Below, in pieces: positions 9,022 through 20,669 of a stretch of DNA of 64,000 nt. The position numbers and the translations under genes are program-made. Within the stretch, counting starts at the first letter, position 1; every line of letters starts with the position of its first letter. Below the pieces are notes generated by a model, which saw only the letters and a program-made list of their open reading frames with translations, was not told where the DNA came from and did not search any database. Source of the stretch: Acanthococcus lagerstroemiae. Taxonomy: Eukaryota; Arthropoda; Insecta; Hemiptera; Eriococcidae. The DNA is taken from contig CM063108.1 in assembly GCA_031841125.1 (NCBI GenBank), forward strand, positions 55,388,122 through 55,452,121, in the 5' to 3' direction.

Positions 9022-10775
9022 TGTTCCAACTGAAAAAAGAAGAGTTGATTTTGTTTTATACATAGATTTGTTATTTCATCGTTTTTACATTTTTAATTAT
9101 TATATGTAGGCCTAATACAGAATAAGAAATTGTGGCTGCAAGTGGTACCGAATGGTGGCGCACATTATCTCGAACGATGTGAACAAGAAGCCAATACGTG
9201 TAGTATTTGCGAGGTGTGATATGTGTTCGAAAACAACGTGTACGACAATGCGGCTAGAATTGTGTAAATCAAAAATTGATTCGTCGGAACAAAGAAGGAA
9301 AATATTTGTATGATACCCGCAAAGTACATTGATGCCTGCTTTCTGCCAGGATGATGTCCCCTGAATAATGGACATATCACAAGGGTTCAGCGCGATACTC
9401 ATCTTACTGTTGGTGTCGGCCTGATAACTGCTGCGCTGTCTTTTGTTTAGCATCCATTTGATACCGTCCTCACAAATGTGCGAATATTGAGGTACCGTGC
9501 GAGTATCACCCGCGTATTTCCCTTCTTTGTGCTGTCTGGGTTAGTGTATAGTCTTTATTTTAATTTGTAAGATACGACCGTACAAGTAAGTTGAAACGGG
9601 CCAAGTGTTCTCTTCAGTTCACGAGTCTAGTTACCAGAATCTACCATAGAGAATGAAGTTCGTTCCAAGTTCAACTCGTCGAGTCCAAGACTAACGAGCT
9701 GGACTCGAGCTATTTCACCGTTTGCCATAATCAGTTACCGTTTCATTAACTGGCACGTATACGATCACCAGGCCCACCTCAATCGCGTTCACATATTCTC
9801 GCGAGAGTTTTTCATTTACCCGCGATATTTTCATTTTTCATTATCTTCAGTTCTCGTACGAAAACGTGATTCTTTTGGTGCATTCGGTGAAGTTTTCAAC
9901 TTGGGCCAAATTCAGGCTTGGCGTTAATATACTCAACCAGGACAAACAATTACTTTTTCTTGCAATATGATTTTTTAAAATACTTTTAGTTTCTATCGTA
10001 TGTTTTACTCGTTATTTTTGTTAAACTAGTGTTAAAAGGCATTCGCAGTGCCGCACCTTTTGTATTTTTGAATCTCTTTAAGCTGTGATCTCTGGCTGAA
10101 ACATCATGATTTAGAATTAATTTTACTCATTTATTAAAAAAGGGAAAAAAAAGTATTCTTACGATCTTGGCGGTAAGTGTTCAGCGTCTTTACAGGTGAA
10201 ACAACTGAATAAGTACACAAAGAGCTTATCCCAATGTTTTTAGTTAATTAAACCTTCTTTCTGTTTTGTAATCTTTGTATTCGTGTTCTGAGAATGAAGA
10301 AGGGTATGAACGGACGTGGATATCCAGGGTGGCAGTGGGAGCATGTATCCCTTCCAGAAAAAAACACTGAAGTCGTAGAAGTGCTTGGCAAAACGCTTCA
10401 CGAAGTCTCAAAGAAGCCTGCAGGGGTCTTTGTCGAGTTTCAGGAAGTACTAATGTAAAAGAATCGTAGCAAAAGGTTTAAGTAAGTCTATGGGAGTCTT
10501 AGAGACATTTCCGAGAGTATTAATTGAATTTAGAAGAGTCTTGAGGAAACTCAAATGTACTTTGCTGTAAGGTATTAGGAAAGTTTGAGTTGATATCTGT
10601 TCGAGTTGTATTTCAACAAAAAATGTTCTCGGCTGGCATGCCATTATCAGTTGTTCCGCTATAAGATTTATACAGAGTGTGGCTGAATGTATATTCAAGC
10701 TCCCTCTGGCCACTGATGCGATACTCGAAAAGTTGGCGTGCGTGCATCGCCATACACTCCGCCAGTCATTATAAT
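9022..10775. other. 3' flank of the left gene and intergenic DNA
   Basis: Directly after the stop comes an AT-rich probable 3'UTR with no clean AATAAA. A 19-base string at about 9115-9133 (tacagaataagaaattgtg) is shared with the Penelope-like tail at 2804-2822. The rest is mostly unassigned; 10360-10570 again carries 'gagtctta'-type repeats. A 113-residue minus-strand frame (9112-9453) is unlike any family I recognise and is probably chance. Confidence 0.4.
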
Positions 10776-10779
10776 GTAT

Positions 10780-11045
10780 TGTGGCGAATGCCCCCGAATA
10801 TTCGAGATAAGTGAAGAACAATCGATAAATTTCGAGCAACAAAATAGAAGGTCGATAACGAGAGCGATAAGGAAATTCGCCGATAACGCCAGGGTATATA
10901 AAGGCCGCTGGCCGTCACGGTACAGTTTGAGTTGATGAATGCGGTAATTGTGTTTTCAAAGCGATTTTACTACTATGCTTGGTGTTTGGTGTGTTCGTGT
11001 GGAATAAACGTCGTTATTCCATGTCTTGGTGCGAATGTTGTTACA
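10780..11045 (+). repeat. 5' LTR of the gypsy element
   Basis: Begins TGTGGCGAATGC and ends GTTACA, the usual TG...CA ends. It aligns along its length with the 3' LTR. It contains a TATA box (10895-10903) and an AATAAA motif (about 11004-11009, in 'ggaataaacg'). Confidence 0.9.
10895..10903 (+). promoter_or_regulatory. LTR TATA box (tatataaag)
   Basis: A TATA box inside the 5' LTR, about 115 bases from its left end. The 3' LTR carries a decayed version at the matching place (ggtataggaagg), consistent with loss of promoter function there. Confidence 0.6.
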
Positions 11046-11149
11046 TTGGAGTTAGAAGTGGGATTTGCTGCGCGTTAGTGACAGTCTCCTAATGCGCGCT
11101 TGGGAGTCGGAAGATATGGCACAACAGTGCGAATGCAGATCATCGTTCC

Positions 11150-12300
11150 ATGGAAGAAGGTTCCAGAAATCCTACGTGGTGTACATGACTAAGTGTTTGG
11201 AGGGCATCTGGGCATCACAAAAACCCTAGTGAAGATTCGAGAGCGCTTCTACTAGCCAACATAAAAATTCCGATTCAACCGGAGCTAGTTTGGAAGAAGA
11301 ACGTGATCGGCATTTCAATTCTGGGTGTAAGAAAGATGTGGAAGACTGATGCTTCTGCTGCAACACTTGTGCTGCAGTGAAAAGGCCACAAACCCGATCT
11401 TGCCGGTAAATGCAGAAGTACAACGTCGGATATCTATTTGAACGGGTCTCATTGGATATTGTAGGACCATTTCCGCTCTCGGATGCTGGAAACTGATACA
11501 TGCTGTGTGTAGGCGATTACTTCAGTAAATGGTCTGAAATGTACCCAATGCCAACACAGAACGCAGAGGTAGTGGCCAAGACGCTAATGGAGAATTGGAT
11601 CTCACGTTATGGTGTCCCACTGAAGCTACATACAGACCAGGAGAGAAATATAGAATCCAAGTTGTTTGAAGAAGTATGCCAGCTTTTGGGGATTAGGAAG
11701 GCGAGAACACTCCCCACTGCATCCGCAATCCAATGTCATGGTTAAGCAGTTAAACAGTTCAACTGGACACTCAGAAATATTTGACCAAAGTCGTTGCCGA
11801 GTTCCAATAAGACTGGGACCAGCACATCCCGTTGTTTCTATTGGCCTACGGATCAACAGTCCATGAGAAAACGCAGCACACTCCTGTGCAAAGGTTGTCT
11901 TTAGCCGGGAGTTACAATTACCATGCGATCTGGAGTTTTGGGACTCCACCTCAACAGCCGCAACTGGTGGACGAGTTTGTTATAGCCAACTGAGGAAAAA
12001 AAACTCGACTCTACTCATCGCATGATGTGTAGTAATCACTTGCGAATTGTCAGCGACCAAATGAAGACTCGCTATGACATTAGAGCCAATGAAGTCAGCT
12101 TCTAGGCTGAGGACCGTATCTGGTTTTACAACCGCAACGAAAGAGAAGAAGAAACCCGGAGCTATATGTGGAGTCACTGGGAAGGACTGTATGTTGTGCT
12201 TAAGCGGATCAACGATGTTGTATACCGGATTCGGAAGCTTGGTGGTGGACGAGCCAAAGTCGTTCAACCTTGACCAATTGGCAGTCTGGCATGGGGAAAG
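11150..12300 (+). pseudogene. gypsy integrase region of pol, broken
   Basis: The remains read in order. A zinc-binding H2C2 segment GGHLGITKTLVKIRERFY lies near 11198-11254. A CAAVKRPQ segment lies near 11370. The integrase core (11500-11740) contains DYFSKWSEMYPMPTQNAEVV, then LHTDQ, where the usual D-Q-G-x-N is altered. Near 12120-12290 comes a C-terminal stretch with WEGLYVVLKRINDVVYRIRK, the GPY/F-like part of gypsy integrases. In-frame stops after ERFY and after DAGN, and several frame changes, break it. The full family gene would exceed 1000 codons; upstream domains are gone. Confidence 0.85.
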
Positions 12301-12329
12301 ATCTGGAGCCAGGCTGAAAGAGGGGGCAG

Positions 12330-12613
12330 TATGGCGAATGCAACCGAATATTCGAGATAAGTGAAGAACGATCAACAAGTTTCGAGCAACAGAATAGAAG
12401 ATCAGTAACGAGAGCGATGAGGAGGTTTGCCGATAATGCCATGGTATAGGAAGGCCACTGACCATCGCCATATGGTTCAAGTTTGTGAATGCGATAATTG
12501 TATGTTTTCAAAACGATTTTACTACCTACTGTGCTTAGTGTTTTGGTGTATTTGTGTGAAATAAAGGTCGTTATTTCATATCTCGTGTGTCTTTTAGTGC
12601 AAATATCGTTACA
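12330..12613 (+). repeat. 3' LTR of the gypsy element
   Basis: Starts TATGGCGAATGC (TG mutated to TA) and ends GTTACA, followed by GTAT. It shares with the 5' LTR the blocks 'gaatattcgagataagtg', 'tttcgagcaaca' and 'cgattttactac', with many substitutions and small indels. Confidence 0.9.
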
Positions 12614-12617
12614 GTAT

Positions 12618-13286
12618 GTTCAAGTAAGTAATACCTCGTATTGTAAGCTATGTTTGTGTTCCTATTGGTCATTCTGTCTACAATGTTTGTCTAATATCTT
12701 GTTGTTGTGGTCTGTTTGATATAATGATGTACCTACTGTTTGTTTCTATATTAGCAGTTAATTCCTATTTGTGTTCAGTGGCTTTTCAGAGGTCATTGGT
12801 GAAAAGCTGGGTTCACTGCTGAATTGTGTTTATGAAATTATTGTTTCATACTATTTTTAATTTTATCATTTCCTTTGTTCTTGTAGTTATGTTTTTTCTT
12901 GGTACATGTTGCTGTCTTCTTCTTCTTCTGACGCCTTCTCTTCTCACACCTGTATAGCAATCCGGATTTTCAGAATTGTTATGGAAAATATCCAGCAATG
13001 AGCCCTTCAGCCACCGCTGTAGGTCCTTAAGTCAAATATTCTACCTCCTTCCAACTGATCGTTTGCCAGCTATTCTGCCTTCAAGGATTACGCGTAGTAG
13101 TTCATACCTCTTGCCGCGTGTGATATGTCCGGATATTGCTGTGTAGGTACTGTATTTTTATTTGTCAGTCAAAGTCTTGGTTGTGATGAAAGTGTTCGTT
13201 TGAGTGTGTTCTATATTATGGTGATGCTTCATCTTGAAGTTTTTTGCGATTTTTCATGTGTTTTGATTCTTATTATGAACGTCCTG
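12618..13286. other. unassigned intergenic DNA
   Basis: T-rich sequence after the gypsy element with a (ttc)n run near 12917-12929. No gene or inverted-end element recognised. Confidence 0.4.
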
Positions 13287-13580
13287 CCTGTTTCTTTCCT
13301 TTGTTCCGGCCGCGGCAAAAGTCTTCTAATACAAATCGCACAAGAGCCGCCCTACCTTAAAGAAACCTGTGCTAACATGGAAAAATCAATAAAAGACACG
13401 TGCCAATTTCCATTTTACACAGATTTTGTACATTTTTAGTTTCCATTTCCACGTTAGATAGGTTTTCCAGATTATACATTGAAATATACAGATTTTCTCA
13501 ACGGACCACATGTTCCCCCCCCCCCAGTGACCAGTTTTCCAGATTAGAGGAGTCCACTATAGACAGGTTTCACTTTAGTT
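13287..13580 (-). mobile_element. pogo/Tigger-like DNA transposon end, copy 1
   Basis: Read on the minus strand from 13578 it begins tgaaacctgtctatagtgga and continues through 'tggtccgttgagaaaatc', 'ggcacgtgtctttta' and 'gaagacttttgccgcggccg'. The opening matches the common TIR style of pogo/Tigger-class elements (CAGTGAAACCT...TATAGTGGA). No transposase is present. A diverged partner lies at 14455-14930. Confidence 0.5.
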
Positions 13581-14140
13581 GAAAGTCTTCAGCATTTGGT
13601 TGGTATTTCCTTACAATGGTACCTATTACTCCTGGGCATTGGTCTTTTTTATTTGCTATGTTTGTCTTTTTCCTGCCTTATCTTCTTCATTAAGTATACC
13701 TACTGTGTATTATTTGTGATTTGTAGTTAATTTTGGAAGTTATTGTTGTACTAATCTCTCTCTGAATTTCACAAATGTTTATTAGCTTAATTGTTGTGTA
13801 ACAGTAGTTGATTAGTAATTTTGTTTGTACCTAAGGTGAGTTTTCTCCTGTTTTTGATACTGCAGTGGTTTCCTGTATGCTGTACTATTGTAGTTCAAGT
13901 ATTATTATTGTCAGGTCTGGGTAGGTCGTAATTTTATTTCCTTTTCCCATAGTGAATTGCATATTGTCACTCAAGTTGTTTGTTTCTGTTTGGAATAGGT
14001 CGTGTTGTCTGTCAGTTCTTGTCCATATTGGGCCGTATTGCGATGTGTTTTTTGTTCACTTTTGTTTATTATATCATTTTCAAAGTTACTCACGTATGTG
14101 TCAACAATTATTGAGGATGGAGTGATCTCATTGTTAGTCC

Positions 14141-14384
14141 CATAGGCGTAGCTAGAACTTTTTCCAAGGGGGGAGGGGCAACATTTGTGCAGGTGCAAGT
14201 CGCTACTTTGCTATCAGTGTGGCGCCAGTCACACATTTTTGTTGTCTGGCATGCGGGCCTCTCGGCACATCCTATTTTCTGCGAATTTTATTCAGAAAAT
14301 CTTGTGAGCTCTGGGACATAATTTTTTTTCAAAATCCAGGGGGGAGAGGCAATTGCCCCCTTGTCCCTTGCTGGCTACACCCAT
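14141..14384. mobile_element. MITE with CATAGGCGTAGC/GGCTACACCCATG ends
   Basis: Terminal inverted repeats cataggcgtagctag and ctggctacacccatg bound 244 bp. The flanks gttagtcc and actagtcc match in six of eight bases, suggesting a decayed 8-bp target duplication and hence a hAT-type element. Related ends (cagtggcgtagc) occur at 32891 and 34734. Confidence 0.6.
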
Positions 14385-14454
14385 GACTAGTCCTTCTGTG
14401 AATTCATGGGGTTTTGTTCTTAAATCAACAGTAGCTCCGAGGGCTACAGGGCTA

Positions 14455-14930
14455 GTTGTACAATAGAGTTATCGTTAATGGAAACTGGCACGTGTCTTTT
14501 ACTGATTTTTCCATGTTAGCACAGGTTTCTTCTTCAAGGTAGTGCGGCTCTTGTGCGGTTTGTATTAGAAGACTTTTGCCGCAGCCGGAACAAAGGCATA
14601 CGAAATGAAATAGACAAAAGCGTGTAGAAGGCGCGTGTATTGAATGATAGAAAGAACAGAGAGCTAAAACGTATAACCTGCAACTATTATAGTGGGGCGT
14701 GCCACTCAGGAAATAGCCAGGCAGGGCAGTTCGACGGTATTGTACACAAAAATATACATTCACTTAGAGAGAACCGCCAGTAGAATCATTTTGTTCCACT
14801 AAAATAATACTGTATTGACTTTTTTCGGGGGGGGGGGGCACCTGGCTAATGTGGAAAATCTTTCACTATATGTCAATTTTTGAAGTGGTCCGTTGAGTTT
14901 CCACTATAAACAGGTTTCACTGTATTACAG
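14455..14930. mobile_element. pogo/Tigger-like DNA transposon remnant, copy 2
   Basis: 14475-14600 is an inverted, diverged copy of 13287-13410. The end at about 14930 back to 14900 (read minus) again gives tgaaacctgtttatagtgga. A G-run (14828-14839) sits near the matching C-run of copy 1. The element is rearranged and non-coding, although both copies happen to keep an open frame with SG(R/C)GKSLLIQ. Confidence 0.45.
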
Positions 14931-15140
14931 GATCTCATGTATCATGTGCTTATCTTCTCCAAGACTTCATCATGTCATATTATAGAATTTTAGACTAGAC
15001 TTATCGCTCTATATACAAAACCTGCATCTGAAAATTTCAAACCTATCTTGAGAATACAATGCCGAGCAGCCTTTCTCATAATAATTCTCGTCAAGTGTTC
15101 ACCAACAGGCAGTGAATGACAGATAAACCAAAATGCAAAA

Positions 15141-15146
15141 TTTAAT
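15141..15146 (-). terminator. candidate MED17 poly(A) signal (ATTAAA)
   Basis: On the minus strand ATTAAA lies about 86 bases after the MED17 stop codon, a typical distance. No canonical AATAAA was noticed closer to the stop. Confidence 0.35.
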
Positions 15147-15231
15147 AAATTACACTGTACAAAGGTACAACCACAGATTCGTGTAACTGAACTCAGCTGA
15201 TTTATAAACAGCACCGCGAAGTTGTCTTATC

Positions 15232-18200
15232 TTAGGACGAGCTCGTTAAACTGGCCATTAATAGCTCCATCTTATTCAGGAAATTTTTGCCTTCCATTTT
15301 ATCCCATCTGACCTCTTTAAATGGTCCTCCCAAATTCTCCCACTTCCTTTCCTTCACAAGCTGACCGCTGAAAAAGTCCTTCCGCGGCGAGTGGGCGATG
15401 CTCACGTGAACTTTTCCTTGAGGCTCGCATCGAATAGCGATCAATCTGCGAATATAAAAAATAATTTATCATATGTGCACGAACGCCTGCTCGAGGTACA
15501 GAATAGAGAAACCAACCTGTCGCCGAGGGGCGACGCCAATATGCTGGAACTGGCGTTACCCAAAGGTTCCACATTGCCGATACCAAGATGGGGTGTGCTG
15601 GCCAGAAGTTGCCATCCCATACTCTTCGCTATATTCTGAACTCCGACCATTTGATGATGGTATATCTGCCGATCACGTTCACATTAGTATCCGCTCAACA
15701 GACGGATATATACATGAACCCTAATACTCACTTGGCATAAAATGAGATCACGTAATTCTTGCGACTCATAGGAGAGATTCATGACTTTACCATCCTTACA
15801 AATACAACGAAATGACTTCTGCAGCACTTGAACCATCAGCGAAGTACGACACATGAAATCAAATCCGTGAGATACAATCGTAAGTCGTACACAAGACTGC
15901 GTTGGCGAGTTCAACGAGTTCCAGTGCGAAATGATCACCGGATCTTTGATCTGTAATAGTCAGCACGGAATTTTCAGTGCCGCAGGAGTGATTTGAAAAA
16001 ATATGCATGACTTCTCCCTTTCGAGAGCACGTACATGGGTGAATATCCTTCTGAATCAACCTTTGTCATGGTACGGATAAGTACAAACTCACTTGTTTAG
16101 CGATCGTATCCAGAACTTGTTCGGCTCGTATCCGCATGAAAAAATGTTGCGCTTGCTCGATGATCTGTTCCAATAACGTTGGACTGCAACATTTTCGTGA
16201 AATTACCACTTAGCCTTCAAGGAACTGTAACTAACACAAACTCCACTCAAAACTCACTTTTTGGTCAACTGAAGTAGTTCGTAACGATCGGCCGCATGCG
16301 GTCCGGCAAGGTATCGCTTTTTACTCGGCCCCAAGGGCCCAGAACTGGGATGCGGAAACGGGTGATGCGTGTTCTTATGATGCACTTCTCGCAGCAACTG
16401 ATGAAGAGAATGTTCCAAAACGTGATCGTGGTTAGACTTCGGAGGAGCTGATTTACTGGAAGAGCTCGAACTTGATTTCGAATTCTCGGCACCCGAGCTG
16501 TGGCACAAACCAATTACCAGCTGAATGCCAGGGAGTACCTGTAAAACATAGACTGAGCGTTTGTATTACCCAGGAGAAAAAAAATCAACGGCCACGAATC
16601 GAAAAATTACTTACGGTAGCCGTGATCTGATTGCCGATGACCATGTGTGGTATAGCGGCCTGCAACTGTACAGCTTCTTTGGCTAATTGATTGAATAATT
16701 CCTTACAAAATAACACATTCTGCGCGGCTTCGAGTTTCTGTTGCCAGTGCATATCCGGATTTGAGGGAGCAGCAGTAGAGCTGAGCAGATTGAAAGAAGT
16801 GTTGAACAATTTCTCGTCATCTGAAAATATTTTCAAGATCAACGATGAATCGCATAACGAAGGAACCGAACAGTTCAAGAATGCAGCCATAAAAGCTCCA
16901 TCAATGAACAGGATTTTTAAGGTTCATAAACTGACCTTTTTGGCATAGTACCATGATATAAGCCACTCCTTGTAATTCAGTAGGTATTGTCACTCGTAAA
17001 GCCGATTGTTGCGGACTAGGGACAACACTAGGTGACTGAGGAGGAGACGTAGTCCCGGAAGGTGAAGTATTGGAACCTTCATCATCAGCTTTGGTAACTT
17101 CGAACATGCCAGTCTGCGGAAATTTCGAGCCCGCTAAAAAAATTAAATAAATAATGAGCCGCAGCTCTATACAAGCAATTTTACTCGTCAGATTCGTCTC
17201 ACCTGTTCGGTAACTCAAATCCCCAATAATCGAATTCGAAACCTTCTTCAGCCTCCAGTTCTGTCGCAATCGTAACAACTCGATGTGAAAATCGGCCATA
17301 CTACGAGCTCTGTTCGTCTCACTTTGGGTAGTTCTGAGTCTTTCAGCGGCTGAGGTCAACATTGCTGCTGCTTGACCAAGAGCCTGCAACGTGACGTACA
17401 TGTAGTCATGATTACTAAATTACATAGTCTCGATCACTTGATCGTAATTTAACCAAAATTTACTTTTTTTCGTGAGTACACTTGCGCCACTGGCTTTATT
17501 TCCGGAGGATTTTCAGGTACCACCGGGTCCAAAACCATGTAATGTTTTTCACGCGTTATATTCAGTACGTCTACAAGAACACATATCTCGGTAGCTGCAC
17601 TTCTGTAACACGAAATGAGTGCATTAGTAATGCGCCGTTCTATTGATGAATGTCAACATATTGTTTTTCGAGTTCACTACGGTGTAATACATTTTTTATT
17701 AAAACAATATTTACCGAATTTTCGAAGCTATTGCTTCCCATGGAAGGTTTGTTGAGGCGCTGGCTATGGCATCCGGTGTGCTATCTTCTGGTTTTTCACC
17801 GTCAGTTGTAGGCTCTGTTTTGATTTCATCAGTAAACGGTTTCGAGAAATCTATCTTCTGAGCGAGTTTAGTCAGATTCTCTGACATAGACAGCGGCCTG
17901 AAAACAAACAGATAACTCAAGCCTAGAAATGACTGAATAGCAAACTGAGCTATCAGAAGAACAAAAAAGATTCCTTCAGTGGTATATTGGATAGAAAAAC
18001 ATGAAATTCAGTCGATATCGATAAATAACTAAATACCGATAAAATGTAACACATTTCTGAAATTAATTATACGCAGAAGTGTTCAGCATTAGATGAGCTG
18101 ATTAGTCATTGCAGGGCTGTACTCGATTGATTACCCACACAATCGATTCGTTTTCAAGTACTCACATCCAACTTCAACCAGTGCACATATTTTGAGTTTA

Positions 18201-18385
18201 CGAGCCTATGTCGAAACCTAAATACAGTGAGTTACATCGTATCTTCCTGTACATACAAAGGTCGCAATTAATACTATGATTCTATCTTACGGTTGATATA
18301 TCTCCTGTCCATCGTAGGTGATTTCTTGGATGATACTCTCCGCCGGTGTTTCGACAGATACATTCACATTCATCGAATATGCCAT
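15232..18385 (-). CDS. MED17: Mediator of RNA polymerase II transcription subunit 17
   Basis: Eleven exons on the minus strand, all with GT/AG borders and matching phases: 18385-18291, 17897-17715, 17602-17464, 17383-17203, 17133-16936, 16820-16615, 16538-16258, 16183-16093, 15950-15732, 15665-15517, 15445-15232. They sum to 1956 bases, 651 codons plus stop, close to the usual metazoan length of about 640-650. MED17 is a scaffold of the Mediator head module in the nucleus and links activators to RNA polymerase II. Family signatures run the whole length: [20 protein letters not shown] in exon 2, [14 protein letters not shown] and GDLSYRTG in exon 4, [15 protein letters not shown] in exon 6, [12 protein letters not shown] in exon 7, [11 protein letters not shown] in exon 10, and [13 protein letters not shown] followed by [10 protein letters not shown] at the end. 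The start is the first ATG of [16 protein letters not shown], in the right place for the family. Introns are short (46 to 393 bp). It appears intact. Confidence 0.95.
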
Positions 18386-19741
18386 CGCAGATGGATTCGG
18401 AGGACACTTACACCCGATATTAAACGATTACATGAAATACTACATGATGGTTTGATAATTGTTCAAGATGTGGAAAATTCAAATTTCAAACTACTAAATT
18501 TCTTCAGGAAGAGTTTATTCTCATGAAAGTGTTAGATTATTTTTGTTTTGATTTTGATTTGGTTTTATTTGTTGACTTTCTGCTTATAGTTGAGGTTAGT
18601 CTGTCTAAACCGTACTGTACTGCTGCCTGCTGCGAGCTGCTACCTAGTTGCGCTATCCGCTATCTCGGCAGTCGGCGCCATCTTCGCTGATGCTATCCCT
18701 TGTTTCTTCTTTCTGTTTAGTCATGATCATAGATTAAATACTAAATAGTTACTATTTTCATGTTGTGTGTTAAAAATGACTAAATACTAGTTTTATGTTG
18801 ATTGTAACAGATCGCACTGTTAATCACAAGATCACAACATCATCTAAAGGTAATTCAACCATTACTTTATTTGTGTGAACATTATGAAGTATAAATAGTG
18901 GGAAGAAGCCGTAGATTTTCTACTAGGGCTGTAAACCATAACGAATACCAGAGCGATTTCTCGGAGAACCGATTTATTTTGATTCGTTCATGAATACGGA
19001 GTGAAGGAAAGAGGAATTCAACAACTTGAGCAAATGCAAATCTATGAACCTATGAATCAGTTTTTCACAACCTGAGTTCCGTTCTCATGAACAGAGCTTA
19101 TGAACGAAACAAACGAAACATTTCTCGATCCTTAGAGCACTACAGTTTTCATGAATGGAACCGAAACAAACTACCATCATCAATTTGCAGCCGTGCTTCA
19201 TACACAGTAAGCGAATAACGCCATGTAGATAAACATCCGAATTTTTATCTTGAACAGATATGAGGTGGTTTCTTTTACGCTGGAGCCATTTCAGCTGGCT
19301 TAAAGGAAATTTAACATTTTTCAAACTAGTCTTCACAGATTTACTGTTCCTTCATAGACTACTGATATGGACTTATCACTATGAATTATTTGAGTGCGTT
19401 TACTTATAACTTTTGAAACATACCATTGGTTTTCAAGCATTGTGTATTAGAGGCTTCTACCCATGAAGATTTCTCTACTGCAAATCAATGCAGCATTATT
19501 TGATTAGCACATAAGCTATAAGTAACCAGTGCGTTATGACGAGCTATATGATGCTTGTTCTAAGATTCAAGATGTCTGTTCTGATGAAACATCCCTATAA
19601 GTATTGTCCAAGTATTGTGATCCTATCAGGTATTTTATGAATGCCTGCTGGCCGATTTCAGTCTGCCAGTAAAATATGCGGTATAAATCAGCGAGAACTC
19701 TTGAATGAGCTGGAAGACTTACTGTTTCAAGGAAAAAATAT
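18386..19741. other. MED17 upstream region and unassigned DNA
   Basis: The MED17 5'UTR and promoter should lie just above 18385, and a GC-richer patch at 18610-18700 is the likeliest site. No TATA box was identified. From 18900 to 19740 I see no gene and no paired inverted ends. Confidence 0.4.
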
Positions 19742-19749
19742 GAATAAGA

Positions 19750-20418
19750 CAGTGTTTGGAACTGATTCAATTTTTCGTTTTGATCGGTTTTGGGCTTTGT
19801 AGTTTATATTTTGGTGGGTTTTAGTCCGGAACTTCCATTTAATTCGCCAATAGGTTTCGGTTTTGTTCATGAGACCGTTTTTAAATACTGAAAGGGTCTT
19901 ATTTTGGTCTTTCATTCCTGGGCTGGTTTTGGTTATGGCCTTCACTTCACATAATGAATTGGTTTCAGTCGGGCTCAAAAAATCTTTCTCAAACCAGAAC
20001 AAAAAAACTATTATTAGTTAAATCAGCCATAATTTGAAACCAACCATATAAGGTGTAACTGCAGCATCGACTTACTTGGGAATTGGCAGGTTAATTATTA
20101 TTTTTTGATTAGTTCAAATATTCAGCTCTTTTACTAGGTACAACTATATGGAACAAACTGACCAATTGGGACCTTTTCATTTACCTAACTGGTTTATGGT
20201 CTTGACGCAGGCATCAGCTTCCATTTCAGTCGGTTTTGGTTTCAGTTAAACCTACATTTCAAACATTTGGTTTATGTTTTGGTTAATGACCAGTTGAGTT
20301 TAAGGTTTCAAGTCTTAATTTGGTCTTATGCATTTTAAAGGGTTTTGGTTTTGGTCTCATGAAACTGTTGAATTTGAATGGATTCCGGATTCGATTTCGG
20401 TTCTGGTTCCAAACACTG
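19750..20418. mobile_element. non-autonomous hAT-type element, TSD gaataaga
   Basis: Ends are CAGTGTTTGGAAC and GTTCCAAACACTG, perfectly inverted, and the 8-bp direct repeat gaataaga lies outside (19742-19749 and 20419-20426). The 669-bp interior is GT-rich with many 'ggttttggt' variants and has no transposase. An 8-bp duplication with CAG/CTG ends is diagnostic for the hAT superfamily. Confidence 0.9.
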
Positions 20419-20669
20419 GAATAAGATGCTCCAGGAGACAGGCTTATCATCCTGTACTTTTTGAATCAACCCGAGAGCTGTAGGAATAAAGCTCTTCGGC
20501 ATTGAAACTAGCCTCTGAATTGAAATCAAAAGCAAGTTTTAAAACTCCTGATAAATCAAATTCTGAAAATGTGCACCACTTTGATCTTTCGTTAGAATTA
20601 ACGGATTTCTATGGAAAATATGAATATTGGTGTGTCGCCCACTGTCTGCTGTCTATTTCCATATTTATA

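Larger units (their letters stand above)
10780..12613 (+). mobile_element. Ty3/gypsy LTR retrotransposon, internally deleted
   Basis: Two related LTRs (10780-11045 and 12330-12613) flank about 1.3 kb of internal sequence, and the 4-bp target duplication GTAT lies directly outside (10776-10779 and 12614-12617). A polypurine tract (gaaagagggggcag) abuts the 3' LTR. The interior keeps only the zinc-binding and integrase part of pol, so gag, protease, RT and RNase H are deleted. Stop codons, frameshifts and diverged LTRs (including TG changed to TA at the start of the 3' LTR) show it is old and inactive. Confidence 0.9.

Noticed and set aside
9112..9453. A 113-codon minus-strand frame after the left gene
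   Set aside because: It lies in the probable 3'UTR of the plus-strand gene and matches no family I know.
20502..20669. An N-terminal extension of the coiled-coil ORF to 20502
   Set aside because: There is no ATG there (the codon is TTG) and the added residues are not coding-like.
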